Source: Gammaproteobacteria bacterium (lineage in GTDB: Bacteria; Pseudomonadota; Gammaproteobacteria; SZUA-229). From it: DNA of 38,114 nucleotides. Under the pieces are notes generated by a model that saw nothing but the letters and a program-made list of their open reading frames with translations, was not told the DNA's origin and searched no databases. Shown here in pieces: positions 27,110 to 33,972 of the stretch. The position numbers were made by a program, and so were the translations under genes. Where the stretch lies: the NCBI GenBank assembly GCA_026195255.1, contig JAPHSS010000057.1, positions 1 to 38,114 on the forward strand, read 5' to 3'. The number at the start of each line of letters is the position of its first letter. Within the stretch, counting starts at the first letter, position 1.

Positions 27110-28063
27110 TTAGAACTTGTGACGGATACCAAAAGTAAGATCAGTTACATCTGTATCGTTGTCATCGATGTCACTTGTTAGGTAACCAGCATAAACGTTA
27201 GTACGCTTGCTCATTTTATGGTTATACATTAAAGCAAATGCAGAACCGTCGTTACCAGAACCAGCTGTATCTTCTGAAGCACTACCAAATGTGAATGCAA
27301 TGTTGTCATTCTCATTCATCTGGTAATTAGCACTGAAGAAAAGGTTATCTTCACCTAGAAGATCGCCTGTCGCTTCATACTGAAGACCCAAAGTGATTGC
27401 GTCCAGCTTATATGAACCACCAACTTTCATTGCAGATTCTGTGCTAGTACCAGCAGCCATGTCGATGTAATCGAAGTAAGCTAGAATAGATTTAGTGCTA
27501 TAACGCACACCTAAACCCATAGTTTCATCATCAACACCTTCAAAAGTAGTGTTAACAACTACAGATACGCCACCCATTTTAGGAGATGTGTATTGTAATG
27601 TGTCTGTACTACGACCGCGATTGATGCCAGAACCACTGTGAAGATTAGACTGACCAGCATAGTCACCACTACGACCTTCTAAAGCAGTACGGTACATTGG
27701 GTCAATCTTGCCACCCATTTGCTTGTAGTTAGAAGACATAGTACCGAATTTAACTGTACCCATTGCGCCTTTCAAACCAACCCACTGATCACGAGTAGAG
27801 ATAGTAGAAGCAGTTGTATCAGGATTAATACCAAATTCAACTTTATACAGTGCAGTCATGCCACCGCCTAAATCTTCTTTACCTTTAACACCTAAAGCAG
27901 ATGTTCGGTTATTCATTTCGAGCTCTTCATTGGTTGCTGAAACATCATCATCGTAATCATCGATGCTTAAATGTACGTTACCGTACACAGTTGCATCAGC
28001 GTATGCTGCAATTGGAGAGATCATTGTTGCTGCAATTGCAGCTACTAGGAAACGTTTTTTCAT
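27110..28063 (-). CDS. Gram-negative general porin
   Basis: A trimeric beta-barrel outer-membrane porin. Start at 28063 (317 residues) because MKKRFLVAAIAATMISPIAAYA is a clean signal peptide and an AGGAG ribosome binding site precedes it. The mature start ADATVYGNVHLSIDDYDDD, the GVKGKEDLGGGMTALYKVEFG segment and the final Phe in FGIRHKF are typical of the Gram-negative porin family. The protein is acidic with many Asp, which would suit a salty habitat (inference). It has its own promoter and terminator, so it is a single-gene unit. Confidence 0.93.
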   Translation of the reverse strand: MKKRFLVAAIAATMISPIAAYADATVYGNVHLSIDDYDDDVSATNEELEMNNRTSALGVKGKEDLGGGMTALYKVEFGINPDTTASTISTRDQWVGLKGAMGTVKFGTMSSNYKQMGGKIDPMYRTALEGRSGDYAGQSNLHSGSGINRGRSTDTLQYTSPKMGGVSVVVNTTFEGVDDETMGLGVRYSTKSILAYFDYIDMAAGTSTESAMKVGGSYKLDAITLGLQYEATGDLLGEDNLFFSANYQMNENDNIAFTFGSASEDTAGSGNDGSAFALMYNHKMSKRTNVYAGYLTSDIDDNDTDVTDLTFGIRHKF

Positions 28064-28139
28064 TATGCAAGACTCCTGCATTTATTGTTAATTGTCATAG
28101 CTATAACTTTCTGTGTGGTCAAACAAAAAATCTAGTGTA

Positions 28140-28167
28140 TTTATATACATTTATGAGATTTAGTCAA
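28140..28167 (-). promoter_or_regulatory. Sigma70-type promoter of the porin gene
   Basis: On the minus strand, TTGACT (complement of 28162-28167), 16-bp spacer, TATAAA (complement of 28140-28145). It lies about 80 bp upstream of the porin start. A second, weaker candidate (TTGACC) lies closer to the gene. Confidence 0.6.
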
Positions 28168-28733
28168 CCCCCTTAACTAAAATAAATAGATAAATAGTCC
28201 TATAAAAATAGGCCTTTAACGTTCAGTTCAAATTCAGTTCAAAAAAAATTAATTTCAATAATAAAATTAAAACCGCTTTTTAAAGCTTCTTTTTAAGTTT
28301 TTATTTTAGTAATTTTATTGTGCTGCAAGGTACATCTTTAAAATTAAAGATGAAGTATCTAGTTCACAAATTGACACATTATCTCTAAAACAGGGAATTT
28401 TTCCTGCCTGATACGAAACCTGTACACGCACTTAAATTTTTTATTTAACTGACATCAATAATCACCAAACCTCATGATCATAGCGTTACTTTTCTGGAAT
28501 TTACCCGCACTTTTAGAGCTATAATGTTTTTATCCTGGATTTTAGCTGCAATGTAACTAAATTATTAAGTACTAATACTTACCAGATTGCCCCGCTTCTT
28601 ATTACAACTAATTTTTCTTATTTTTTCTTTACACCTGAACTACACACCTATCATTAGAAACACACTACAGCAAACATACACCTTGAATCATTAATATAAA
28701 TCAAATATATCTGCCTCTACTTAAATTCAGGCA
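28168..28733. other. Very AT-rich gene-free region upstream of the porin gene
   Basis: About 565 bp with no open reading frame of credible coding character. It contains a duplicated TTCAGTTCAAA (near 28220), a CATCTTTAA/TTAAAGATG palindrome at 28333-28352 and CCTAT-AAAA-ATAGG at 28199-28212. It may hold upstream regulator sites for the porin, such as OmpR-like sites, but I cannot assign any. Confidence 0.5.
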
Positions 28734-28734
28734 T

Positions 28735-28764
28735 AAAAAAAGCCGGTCAATGACCGGCTTTTTT
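28735..28764 (-). terminator. Bidirectional terminator after rpsI
   Basis: GCCGGTCA (28742-28749) and TGACCGGC (28751-28758) form a GC-rich stem, flanked by seven A on the left and six T on the right. It ends the rplM-rpsI transcript and would stop transcription from either side. Confidence 0.9.
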
Positions 28765-28801
28765 ACATTAAACTTGCTCTGGCCGAAGCCATAACAGAAT
28801 A

Positions 28802-29194
28802 TTAACGTTTAGAGAACTGAGTAGCGCGACGTGCTTTACGCAGACCCACTTTCTTACGTTCAACTTCACGTGCATCACGTGTAACAAAACCTGCTTTACG
28901 CAGTGCGGGACGTAAACTTTCGTCATACTTCATCAGTGCACGTGTAATACCATGACGAATTGCACCAGACTGACCAGTATCGCCACCACCTTTAACTGTA
29001 ATATTGAAATCAAACTTGTTGTCCATTTCAACTATGCCTAAAGGCTGTTTAACAATCATTATTGAAGTTTGACGACCAAAGAATTTTTCAATTGGAAGAC
29101 CATTAACTTTAAAATCACCACTGCCTGCAGTCATGAATACTCGAGCGCTTGAAGATTTGCGTCGACCTGTTGCGTAATATTGAGTTTCTGCCAT
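28802..29194 (-). CDS. rpsI: 30S ribosomal protein S9
   Basis: A 130-residue ribosomal protein, E. coli length. It has the N-terminal [15 protein letters not shown], the central [20 protein letters not shown] and the basic tail ending [12 protein letters not shown], whose terminal Lys-Arg contacts P-site tRNA in the 30S subunit. It follows rplM by 14 bp, the conserved L13-S9 operon. Confidence 0.98.
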   Translation of the reverse strand: MAETQYYATGRRKSSSARVFMTAGSGDFKVNGLPIEKFFGRQTSIMIVKQPLGIVEMDNKFDFNITVKGGGDTGQSGAIRHGITRALMKYDESLRPALRKAGFVTRDAREVERKKVGLRKARRATQFSKR

Positions 29195-29208
29195 GAGATA
29201 TCTCTACT

Positions 29209-29637
29209 TTAAATGTCCAGCACTTGAGGCTGCTGGGCTGTATGTTGGTGTTCCGGGCCGGCATAAACTTTTAGCTTACGATACATAGCGCGTCCCAGTG
29301 GATTCTTAGGTAGCATGCCTTTAACTGCTTTCTCGATTACCATTTCAGGTTTCTTATCGATCAGCTTATCAAAAGAGATTTCTTTAATACCACCTGGAAA
29401 ACCAGTGTGATGATAATACATCTTATCCGTACTTTTACGGCCTGTTACTGCTACTTTTTCTGCATTTATAACTACTATGTAGTCCCCTGTATCAACGTGT
29501 GGTGTATATACAGGCTTATGCTTACCGCGTAGGCGGCGAGCAATTTCAGACGCCAATCGACCCAGAGTTTTACCATCTGCGTCTACTACGTACCAGTCAC
29601 GCTTAACCGTTTCGGGCTTGGCACTGAATGTTTTCAT
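29209..29637 (-). CDS. rplM: 50S ribosomal protein L13
   Basis: A 142-residue protein of the large subunit, full length: [83 protein letters not shown]. It is first in the rplM-rpsI operon, with a good promoter 37 bp upstream. In E. coli L13 represses its own operon; no such site can be recognised by eye here. Confidence 0.98.
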   Translation of the reverse strand: MKTFSAKPETVKRDWYVVDADGKTLGRLASEIARRLRGKHKPVYTPHVDTGDYIVVINAEKVAVTGRKSTDKMYYHHTGFPGGIKEISFDKLIDKKPEMVIEKAVKGMLPKNPLGRAMYRKLKVYAGPEHQHTAQQPQVLDI

Positions 29638-29680
29638 GTTGTTAAATCCTAAAATGTTCGTACTCTACGAAAGGCGGCAC

Positions 29681-29709
29681 ATAATACAGAATTAGCCGGC
29701 TTGATTCAA
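29681..29709 (-). promoter_or_regulatory. Sigma70 promoter of rplM-rpsI
   Basis: On the minus strand TTGAAT (complement of 29704-29709), 17-bp spacer, TATTAT (complement of 29681-29686). Predicted transcription start near 29674 gives a leader of about 37 nt before the rplM ATG. Confidence 0.75.
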
Positions 29710-29784
29710 GCACTAATCAGCAATAAAGTTAACCTATAATACGCGATACCAGACTGACAAGCCAATTTTAGCTTTATTACAGAC

Positions 29785-29815
29785 AAAAAAAAGCGTGACA
29801 GGGGAGGTCACGCTT
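29785..29815 (-). terminator. Intrinsic terminator of the candidate small RNA
   Basis: GCGTGAC (29793-29799) and GTCACGC (29807-29813), extended by two A-T pairs, with 7-nt loop. On the minus strand it is followed by eight U (complement of 29785-29792). The plus strand lacks a U-tract, so it works leftwards only. It could also serve the ferredoxin gene further upstream. Confidence 0.85.
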
Positions 29816-29884
29816 AAAAATTCTCTCATTGAGAATGGAGGAGTCACTAAATATGAAAAACTATAACTTAGGAATTCATAAGAT
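29785..29884 (-). ncRNA. Candidate small RNA with anti-Shine-Dalgarno loops
   Basis: A free-standing transcript unit is visible on the minus strand between the ferredoxin gene and rplM. A promoter (complement of 29891-29918) is followed by about 100 nt ending in an intrinsic terminator. Predicted structure from 5' to 3': a weak AT stem near the start, a single-stranded part containing GACTCCTCC, a hairpin ATTCTC/GAGAAT with loop AATGA (29821-29837), and the terminator stem GCGTGAC/GTCACGC (29793-29813) whose 7-nt loop is CTCCCCT, followed by eight U. CTCCTCC and CTCCCC could pair with ribosome binding sites, as in trans-acting small RNAs that mimic the 16S 3' end. No known family is recognised. 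Ends are approximate. Confidence 0.5.
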
Positions 29885-29890
29885 AAGTAT

Positions 29891-29918
29891 ATTCTAATAT
29901 AATATTTAGCCAATGCAA
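29891..29918 (-). promoter_or_regulatory. Promoter of the candidate small RNA
   Basis: On the minus strand TTGCAT (complement of 29913-29918), 16-bp spacer, TAGAAT (complement of 29891-29896), in a very AT-rich context. Predicted start near 29884. The remaining gap up to the ferredoxin gene (29919-30102) shows nothing else. Confidence 0.5.
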
Positions 29919-30102
29919 GCTTTTTGTGAATCTTTTCACATTAGCCCTGCCCGAAAAACCAATAAAAACCACCATCAATACAACTAAAAGCCCGTTGTAC
30001 TGTACTTTAGCGATGTAAACCCTAACCCAGAGTGCATTCAAAGCAATTTCTTCTAGCCACTAAATACCCCACTGATAACAGCCTGGCGGCATCCTGATTT
30101 TT

Positions 30103-30420
30103 TTATTTATCAATAAGCAATCGACTAACTATTTCATTTTTAATCAGGTGCCGCTCAATAATCTCATCTATATCCGCCTGATTTTCATAGCTGTACCAGG
30201 TTTCGTTCGGATACACCACGATAACGGGGCCCTGCCCACAGCGATCCAGGCAACCTGCTGTATTTACTCTGACCTTGCCTTTGCCAGATAAACCCAGCGA
30301 TTTTATTCTGGCTTTGGCATATGCCCTTAACTCGCTAGCCCCTGCTTTCTCACAACACCGTCGCCCGTCGTTTCGTTGATTGGTACAGAAAAATACATGC
30401 TGCTGGTAATAACTCATCAT
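30103..30420 (-). CDS. Thioredoxin-like [2Fe-2S] ferredoxin
   Basis: A 105-residue protein of the thioredoxin-like 2Fe-2S ferredoxin family (Shethna/NuoE-like fold). Cluster cysteines: Cys12 in HVFFCTNQR, Cys22 or 23 in GRRCCEKAG, then Cys57 and Cys61 in NTAGCLDRCGQGP. The GPVIVVYPNETWY segment completes the family pattern. It is a cytoplasmic electron carrier with unknown partner. Either of the two adjacent ATGs (30420 or 30417) may be the start. It is divergent from a GlcF-like Fe-S gene, with a 78-bp shared promoter region. Confidence 0.92.
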   Translation of the reverse strand: MMSYYQQHVFFCTNQRNDGRRCCEKAGASELRAYAKARIKSLGLSGKGKVRVNTAGCLDRCGQGPVIVVYPNETWYSYENQADIDEIIERHLIKNEIVSRLLIDK

Positions 30421-30498
30421 TAAATACTCTGAAATTTCTAACTATTTTAAACATTATACAATGATAATATTGCTCACAATGCGCTAAGATTAACCGCC

Positions 30499-31725
30499 AT
30501 GAAAAATTCAAGCAAATCATCAGACACTGACCTGTGCGTAATGTGCGGCATGTGCCTGCCCAACTGCCCGACATACCAGCTCTACCAGAGCGAAACGGAG
30601 TCACCAAGAGGCAGAATTGCACTCATTCAAGCGATAAACCAACAGCAGATAAAAGCAGATGCCACGGCATTACTTCATATTGACCATTGCCTTAGCTGTC
30701 TGAATTGTGAAACCATTTGCCCCTCCAAGGTTCCCTATGGAAAAATAATTGATGATTTTCGAAATCAGTTTAATTCGTCTATAAAAAAATCTTACTTAAG
30801 CCGGGCGATACTAAAACAGTCTACAAAACCCAATGGCCTTGAAACATTATTTCATATTGCTAACAAACCCGTTATTAAACAGATTCTCCGCCTCGGCCCT
30901 TCAAGTTTAAAAACGACTGCATTACAGACCACGCAAAACAGAGCAGAAATTAAAGCATTTTATGCTGGCTCATATTCCGCAGCAGAGAATCGTCGCGGTG
31001 AAGTCACCCTGTTTACCGGCTGCATTGGGAAATCGTCCGATCACGACACCATTAAGGATGCTGTTGTAATACTAAACAGTCTTGGTTTTGATGTTAATAT
31101 TCCCCCGCAACAATATTGTTGCGGGGCACTTCATCAACATAACGGGCAACAGCAACAGGCCAGTCAATTACTAAAAGAAAACCAGCTCCAGCTTGAAAAA
31201 CTAAAATCAGATTTTATATTATTTTTCAGCCCGGCCTGCGGTGAAAACCTGCAACAGCTTGAAAACCTGGCCGTGTTAGATGTTCGCTCATTCATCCTGA
31301 GTGAACTGCAGCAACAACATTTATCATTTAAAAAGCCAGATCAGCCTGTTGCACTACACGAAAGCTGCAGTCACAGAAACAGACTTAAACTCAAAACACT
31401 AAACTATGACTTAATAAACTGTGTGCCAGATGTGCACATATTAGACTCTAACAACCCCTCACTCTGCTGTGGTGCTAGCGGCATCCAGTCAATTGATTAC
31501 CCTGAGCAATCTCAGGCTTTATTGCAGGCAAAATTAACTAGTTTTGACTTTACACAAACGAATATACTCATTAGCGACAATATTGGTTGCAGCCTGCATA
31601 TGAAATCATCCATATCCGGGTATAATCCCAATATTGAAATAATACACCCTGTGAGTTTTCTGGCCCGCCAGTTAAACATTAAAAACCAACCTGACACCGA
31701 AGTTACCCATAAATGCGACACCTGA
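30499..31725 (+). CDS. GlcF-like (Fe-S)-binding oxidoreductase subunit
   Basis: A 408-residue protein with two N-terminal 4Fe-4S clusters (Cys13-16-19-23 in CVMCGMCLPNCP and Cys64-67-70-74 in CLSCLNCETICPS) and two CCG domains (TGCIGK...YCCGALHQHNG and ESCSHR...LCCGASG). This is the glycolate oxidase iron-sulfur subunit / heterodisulfide-reductase D family. No GlcD or GlcE gene is adjacent, so its flavoprotein partner is unknown. It overlaps coq7 by 13 bp, implying translational coupling. Confidence 0.88.
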   Translation: MKNSSKSSDTDLCVMCGMCLPNCPTYQLYQSETESPRGRIALIQAINQQQIKADATALLHIDHCLSCLNCETICPSKVPYGKIIDDFRNQFNSSIKKSYLSRAILKQSTKPNGLETLFHIANKPVIKQILRLGPSSLKTTALQTTQNRAEIKAFYAGSYSAAENRRGEVTLFTGCIGKSSDHDTIKDAVVILNSLGFDVNIPPQQYCCGALHQHNGQQQQASQLLKENQLQLEKLKSDFILFFSPACGENLQQLENLAVLDVRSFILSELQQQHLSFKKPDQPVALHESCSHRNRLKLKTLNYDLINCVPDVHILDSNNPSLCCGASGIQSIDYPEQSQALLQAKLTSFDFTQTNILISDNIGCSLHMKSSISGYNPNIEIIHPVSFLARQLNIKNQPDTEVTHKCDT

Positions 31726-32351
31726 CCCCTATTGATCAGTTAATTGTGCAGTCTGATCACGCTCTACGCACAATATTTGGCAAACCTGTCACGACGGAGA
31801 GAGCAAACCCCTCTCAAGATACCGCTGAAAGCAAGCTCAATGAAACTGAACGCAAGTTATCCTCCCGTTTGATGAGAGTAAATCATTCTGGTGAAGTATC
31901 GGCTCAGGCCCTCTACCAGGGGCAGGCGTTAACGGCACGTCTCGATACTGTAAGAGAAGGCATGCAACGAGCGGCGTTAGAAGAAAACGATCACCTGGCG
32001 TGGACCGAACAGCGCCTGACCGAGTTATCGAGCCAGAAGAGCCTGTTAAACCCTGTCTGGTATGGCGGCTCATTTGCTATCGGCGCCATTGCCGGATTAT
32101 TAGGTGATAAATGGAGTCTGGGTTTTGTTGCCGAGACCGAACATCAGGTAATAAGGCATCTAGATGAACACCTTGAAAAACTACCTGAAAACGACGCTCG
32201 TAGCGAAGCTGTTCTTAAACAAATGAAAACAGATGAAGCGCATCATGCAACGGTCGCTCTAGAGGGAGGTGGTGCAGATTTGCCATGGCCAGTTAAAAAA
32301 CTGATGTCGGCGATGTCAAAGGTAATGACGACATCGGCGTATTATATTTAA
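31713..32351 (+). CDS. coq7: Coq7-type 3-demethoxyubiquinone 6-hydroxylase
   Basis: A 212-residue di-iron membrane-associated monooxygenase that adds the C6 hydroxyl in ubiquinone synthesis, replacing the flavoprotein UbiF. Di-iron ligands are visible: Glu61 in NHSGEVSAQ, Glu91 and His94 in EENDHL, Glu143 in AETEHQV, Glu175 and His178 in DEAHH. The hydrophobic segment YGGSFAIGAIAGLLGD (about 117-132) lies between them, as in the family. Length is normal. It overlaps the Fe-S gene upstream. With UbiI and UbiH it completes the three ring hydroxylases in this window. Confidence 0.96.
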   Translation: MRHLTPIDQLIVQSDHALRTIFGKPVTTERANPSQDTAESKLNETERKLSSRLMRVNHSGEVSAQALYQGQALTARLDTVREGMQRAALEENDHLAWTEQRLTELSSQKSLLNPVWYGGSFAIGAIAGLLGDKWSLGFVAETEHQVIRHLDEHLEKLPENDARSEAVLKQMKTDEAHHATVALEGGGADLPWPVKKLMSAMSKVMTTSAYYI

Positions 32352-32380
32352 AAGACTTTTACAGACTGGATTTAAAGAGA

Positions 32381-32890
32381 CTAACCAGCCTCAACCCAGT
32401 GATCATGATCTTCATTTGGAAGTTTAGCAGGCTGTATATTTTCACCACCCACCTCCGCTGTCCACTGGCTAATTTTTTTCAATAATACATTTTTATCCAC
32501 TGGTTTTTGCAAATAGTCTTTAGCGCCCAGTTTTAAACCCCAGGTTTTGTCAGACTCCTGATTTGAACCACTGATAATAATAATAGGTATATGCCCAGTA
32601 TCTGCCTGACGGCTTAAGTAACGGGTAGCCTGAAAACCATTAATCTCAGGCATCACTATATCCATCAACACTAAATCAGGTTTAACATGGCGCGCCATTA
32701 AGATACCCTGCTTGCCGTTTTCCGCTGTATAGGTTTTTACACCTTCGGCTTTAAGCATTTTTTCCAGGGCAAAAAGTTGAGTGCGTGAATCATCAACAAT
32801 GAGAATAGATAAACCATCACGAAGTGTTATCTGCGATGAGTTAGTGGTTCTTTCGTGACCAAACCACCGGTTTAGAAGTTTGCTTTTCAT
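32381..32890 (-). CDS. Single-domain response regulator (PilG/PilH/CheY-like)
   Basis: A 169-residue protein: about 27 residues of unusual N-terminal sequence, a receiver domain (about 28-145) and a short polar tail. The acidic pair is Asp33-Asp34, the phosphoacceptor is Asp77 in LVLMDIVMPEINGF, the switch Ser is in IIISGSN and the lysine is Lys129 in YLQKPVDK. There is no output domain. The sequence is closest by eye to twitching-motility PilH/PilG receivers. No histidine kinase or pil genes are adjacent. It lies downstream of two tandem paralogous genes on the same strand. Confidence 0.88.
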   Translation of the reverse strand: MKSKLLNRWFGHERTTNSSQITLRDGLSILIVDDSRTQLFALEKMLKAEGVKTYTAENGKQGILMARHVKPDLVLMDIVMPEINGFQATRYLSRQADTGHIPIIIISGSNQESDKTWGLKLGAKDYLQKPVDKNVLLKKISQWTAEVGGENIQPAKLPNEDHDHWVEAG

Positions 32891-32914
32891 TTTAGTGACA
32901 ACCCATTTACATTT

Positions 32915-32936
32915 TACTCTTAAGTTTTTAAGAGTA
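32915..32936. repeat. 9-bp palindrome upstream of the response regulator
   Basis: TACTCTTAA (32915-32923), loop GTTT, TTAAGAGTA (32928-32936). It lies 25 bp upstream of the response-regulator start codon and 36 bp after the stop of the previous gene. It could be an operator or a 3'-end hairpin; on the minus strand there is no U-tract. Confidence 0.45.
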
Positions 32937-32972
32937 GATTTTTACATTTTAACGACTAAAGACTGAGATAAA

Positions 32973-33356
32973 TTATACTACAGGAAAGCCAATAGTAATA
33001 ACCGGTCGGTTATGTTCATCTTTATGAGCACTAAGATGTAAATTTACAGGTTCTGGCTGACGCTGACCATGCAGTGCATCATTTGATACACGATAAACCC
33101 GGAAGTCATACTCCAGATCTTCAAGCCGACCATGCAAGGCACTCGCTGCCATAAACAGCACGTGTCTCAGACGTTGTAATACAGCCAGTTCGTCATAAGC
33201 ACGACCTTCTTGCGCTATTAACTCAACACAATCTACCCATACTTCAGTAGACATGAAGACAGGCCGCCTGAAATTAAACAGACGAGCTGTGCTAGTAACG
33301 TCTCGAAGATCAGCACTCTGATCGTAATTTAGTTGTATATTTTCGTCTGTAAACAT
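32973..33356 (-). CDS. Hypothetical protein, tandem paralogue 2 (DUF6573-like?)
   Basis: A 127-residue soluble protein, start chosen at ATG 33356 by comparison with its upstream paralogue; a GTG three codons earlier is possible. The core is RDVTSTARLFNFRRPVFMSTEVW, then VDCVELI, DELAVLQRLRHVLFMAASALHGR and a late FRVYRVSND...PVITIGFP beta segment. Some features (VTSTAR..F..PVFM...W.DCV, then a V-P/S-N-D turn, then PVITI at the end) recall DUF6573 proteins, usually found on plasmids and integrative elements, but this is a memory-based resemblance. There is no signal peptide. It is 15 bp after its paralogue. Function unknown. Confidence 0.75.
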   Translation of the reverse strand: MFTDENIQLNYDQSADLRDVTSTARLFNFRRPVFMSTEVWVDCVELIAQEGRAYDELAVLQRLRHVLFMAASALHGRLEDLEYDFRVYRVSNDALHGQRQPEPVNLHLSAHKDEHNRPVITIGFPVV

Positions 33357-33371
33357 AGCTACCACGTTCGT

Positions 33372-33740
33372 CTACTCACCTGGATGCTTGATTGTTACCT
33401 GAGGTTTATTTTCTTCACTGGTACTCGCTACGAGCTTCAGTGTTGTTTTCTCAGGCCTACATGTTTCACCATCGTTAGGGACACGGTGAATACTAAATTC
33501 ACACTCTAAATCAGCGACACGCCCATGCAATGCACTAGAGGCCATAAACAGCACATGTCTGAGACGCTGCAATACAGCTAACTCATCTATATTTCTGCCA
33601 TTTGCCCCTGTTAATTCGACACAGTCTTTCCAGACACGCTCTGACATAAAAACAGAACGATTAAAACTAAAAAGCTTTGCCGTGCTACTCACGTCCCGTT
33701 GATATAAAAGCTCTTCCTGAAACTGTGCATTACTCTGCAT
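33372..33740 (-). CDS. Hypothetical protein, tandem paralogue 1 (DUF6573-like?)
   Basis: A 122-residue protein beginning MQSNAQFQEELLYQ at ATG 33740, chosen because a GGTGG ribosome binding site lies 8 bp upstream and the length matches the paralogue. The core RDVSSTAKLFSFNRSVFMSERVW, VLQRLRHVLFMASSALHGRV and DLECEFSIHRVPND is about 60-65 percent identical by eye to the downstream copy, so the pair arose by tandem duplication. The C-terminus reads TTLKLVASTSEENKPQVTIKHPGE. Function unknown; one copy has had time to diverge, so both are probably used. Confidence 0.75.
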   Translation of the reverse strand: MQSNAQFQEELLYQRDVSSTAKLFSFNRSVFMSERVWKDCVELTGANGRNIDELAVLQRLRHVLFMASSALHGRVADLECEFSIHRVPNDGETCRPEKTTLKLVASTSEENKPQVTIKHPGE

Positions 33741-33910
33741 GTGAAATTCCACCAAATACCTCAATCGTGAATATAGTCTATTACTTAGTTCTAATAATCA
33801 CTGTTAATCGGGTCACAAAAACAAGTCTAAATCAATTACCCTGACAAGTATGTAGGTATTTTTCCTAACTTAATCAAGGACTTTGAGTACTAAGCCAGAT
33901 TTTATCTGAT

Positions 33911-33964
33911 AAACGGTCACATTTCGCCTGATTTGAGGCTCATTAACTTGAAAATAGACCGTTT
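33911..33964. repeat. AAACGGTC inverted repeat after the degenerate ATPase gene
   Basis: AAACGGTC (33911-33918) and GACCGTTT (33957-33964) are perfect inverted repeats, 38 nt apart. The loop holds a second small stem (GCCT/AGGC). It begins 8 bp after the stop of the minus-strand gene at 33973 and may be a structured 3' end. The rest of the 230-bp gap to 33740 shows nothing else. Confidence 0.4.
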
Positions 33965-33972
33965 GTTATAGC

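Noticed and set aside
28371-28525. TTGACA at 28371 and TATAAT at 28520 on the plus strand as promoters of an unknown RNA
   Set aside because: Neither has a partner box at an acceptable distance, so no complete promoter can be supported.
29853-29897. A 14-codon reading frame on the plus strand with a strong GGAGG at 29837-29841
   Set aside because: The GGAGG is the complement of the C-rich motif of the candidate small RNA on the minus strand. No plus-strand promoter or conserved peptide is visible, so the small RNA explains the region better. A leader peptide cannot be fully excluded.
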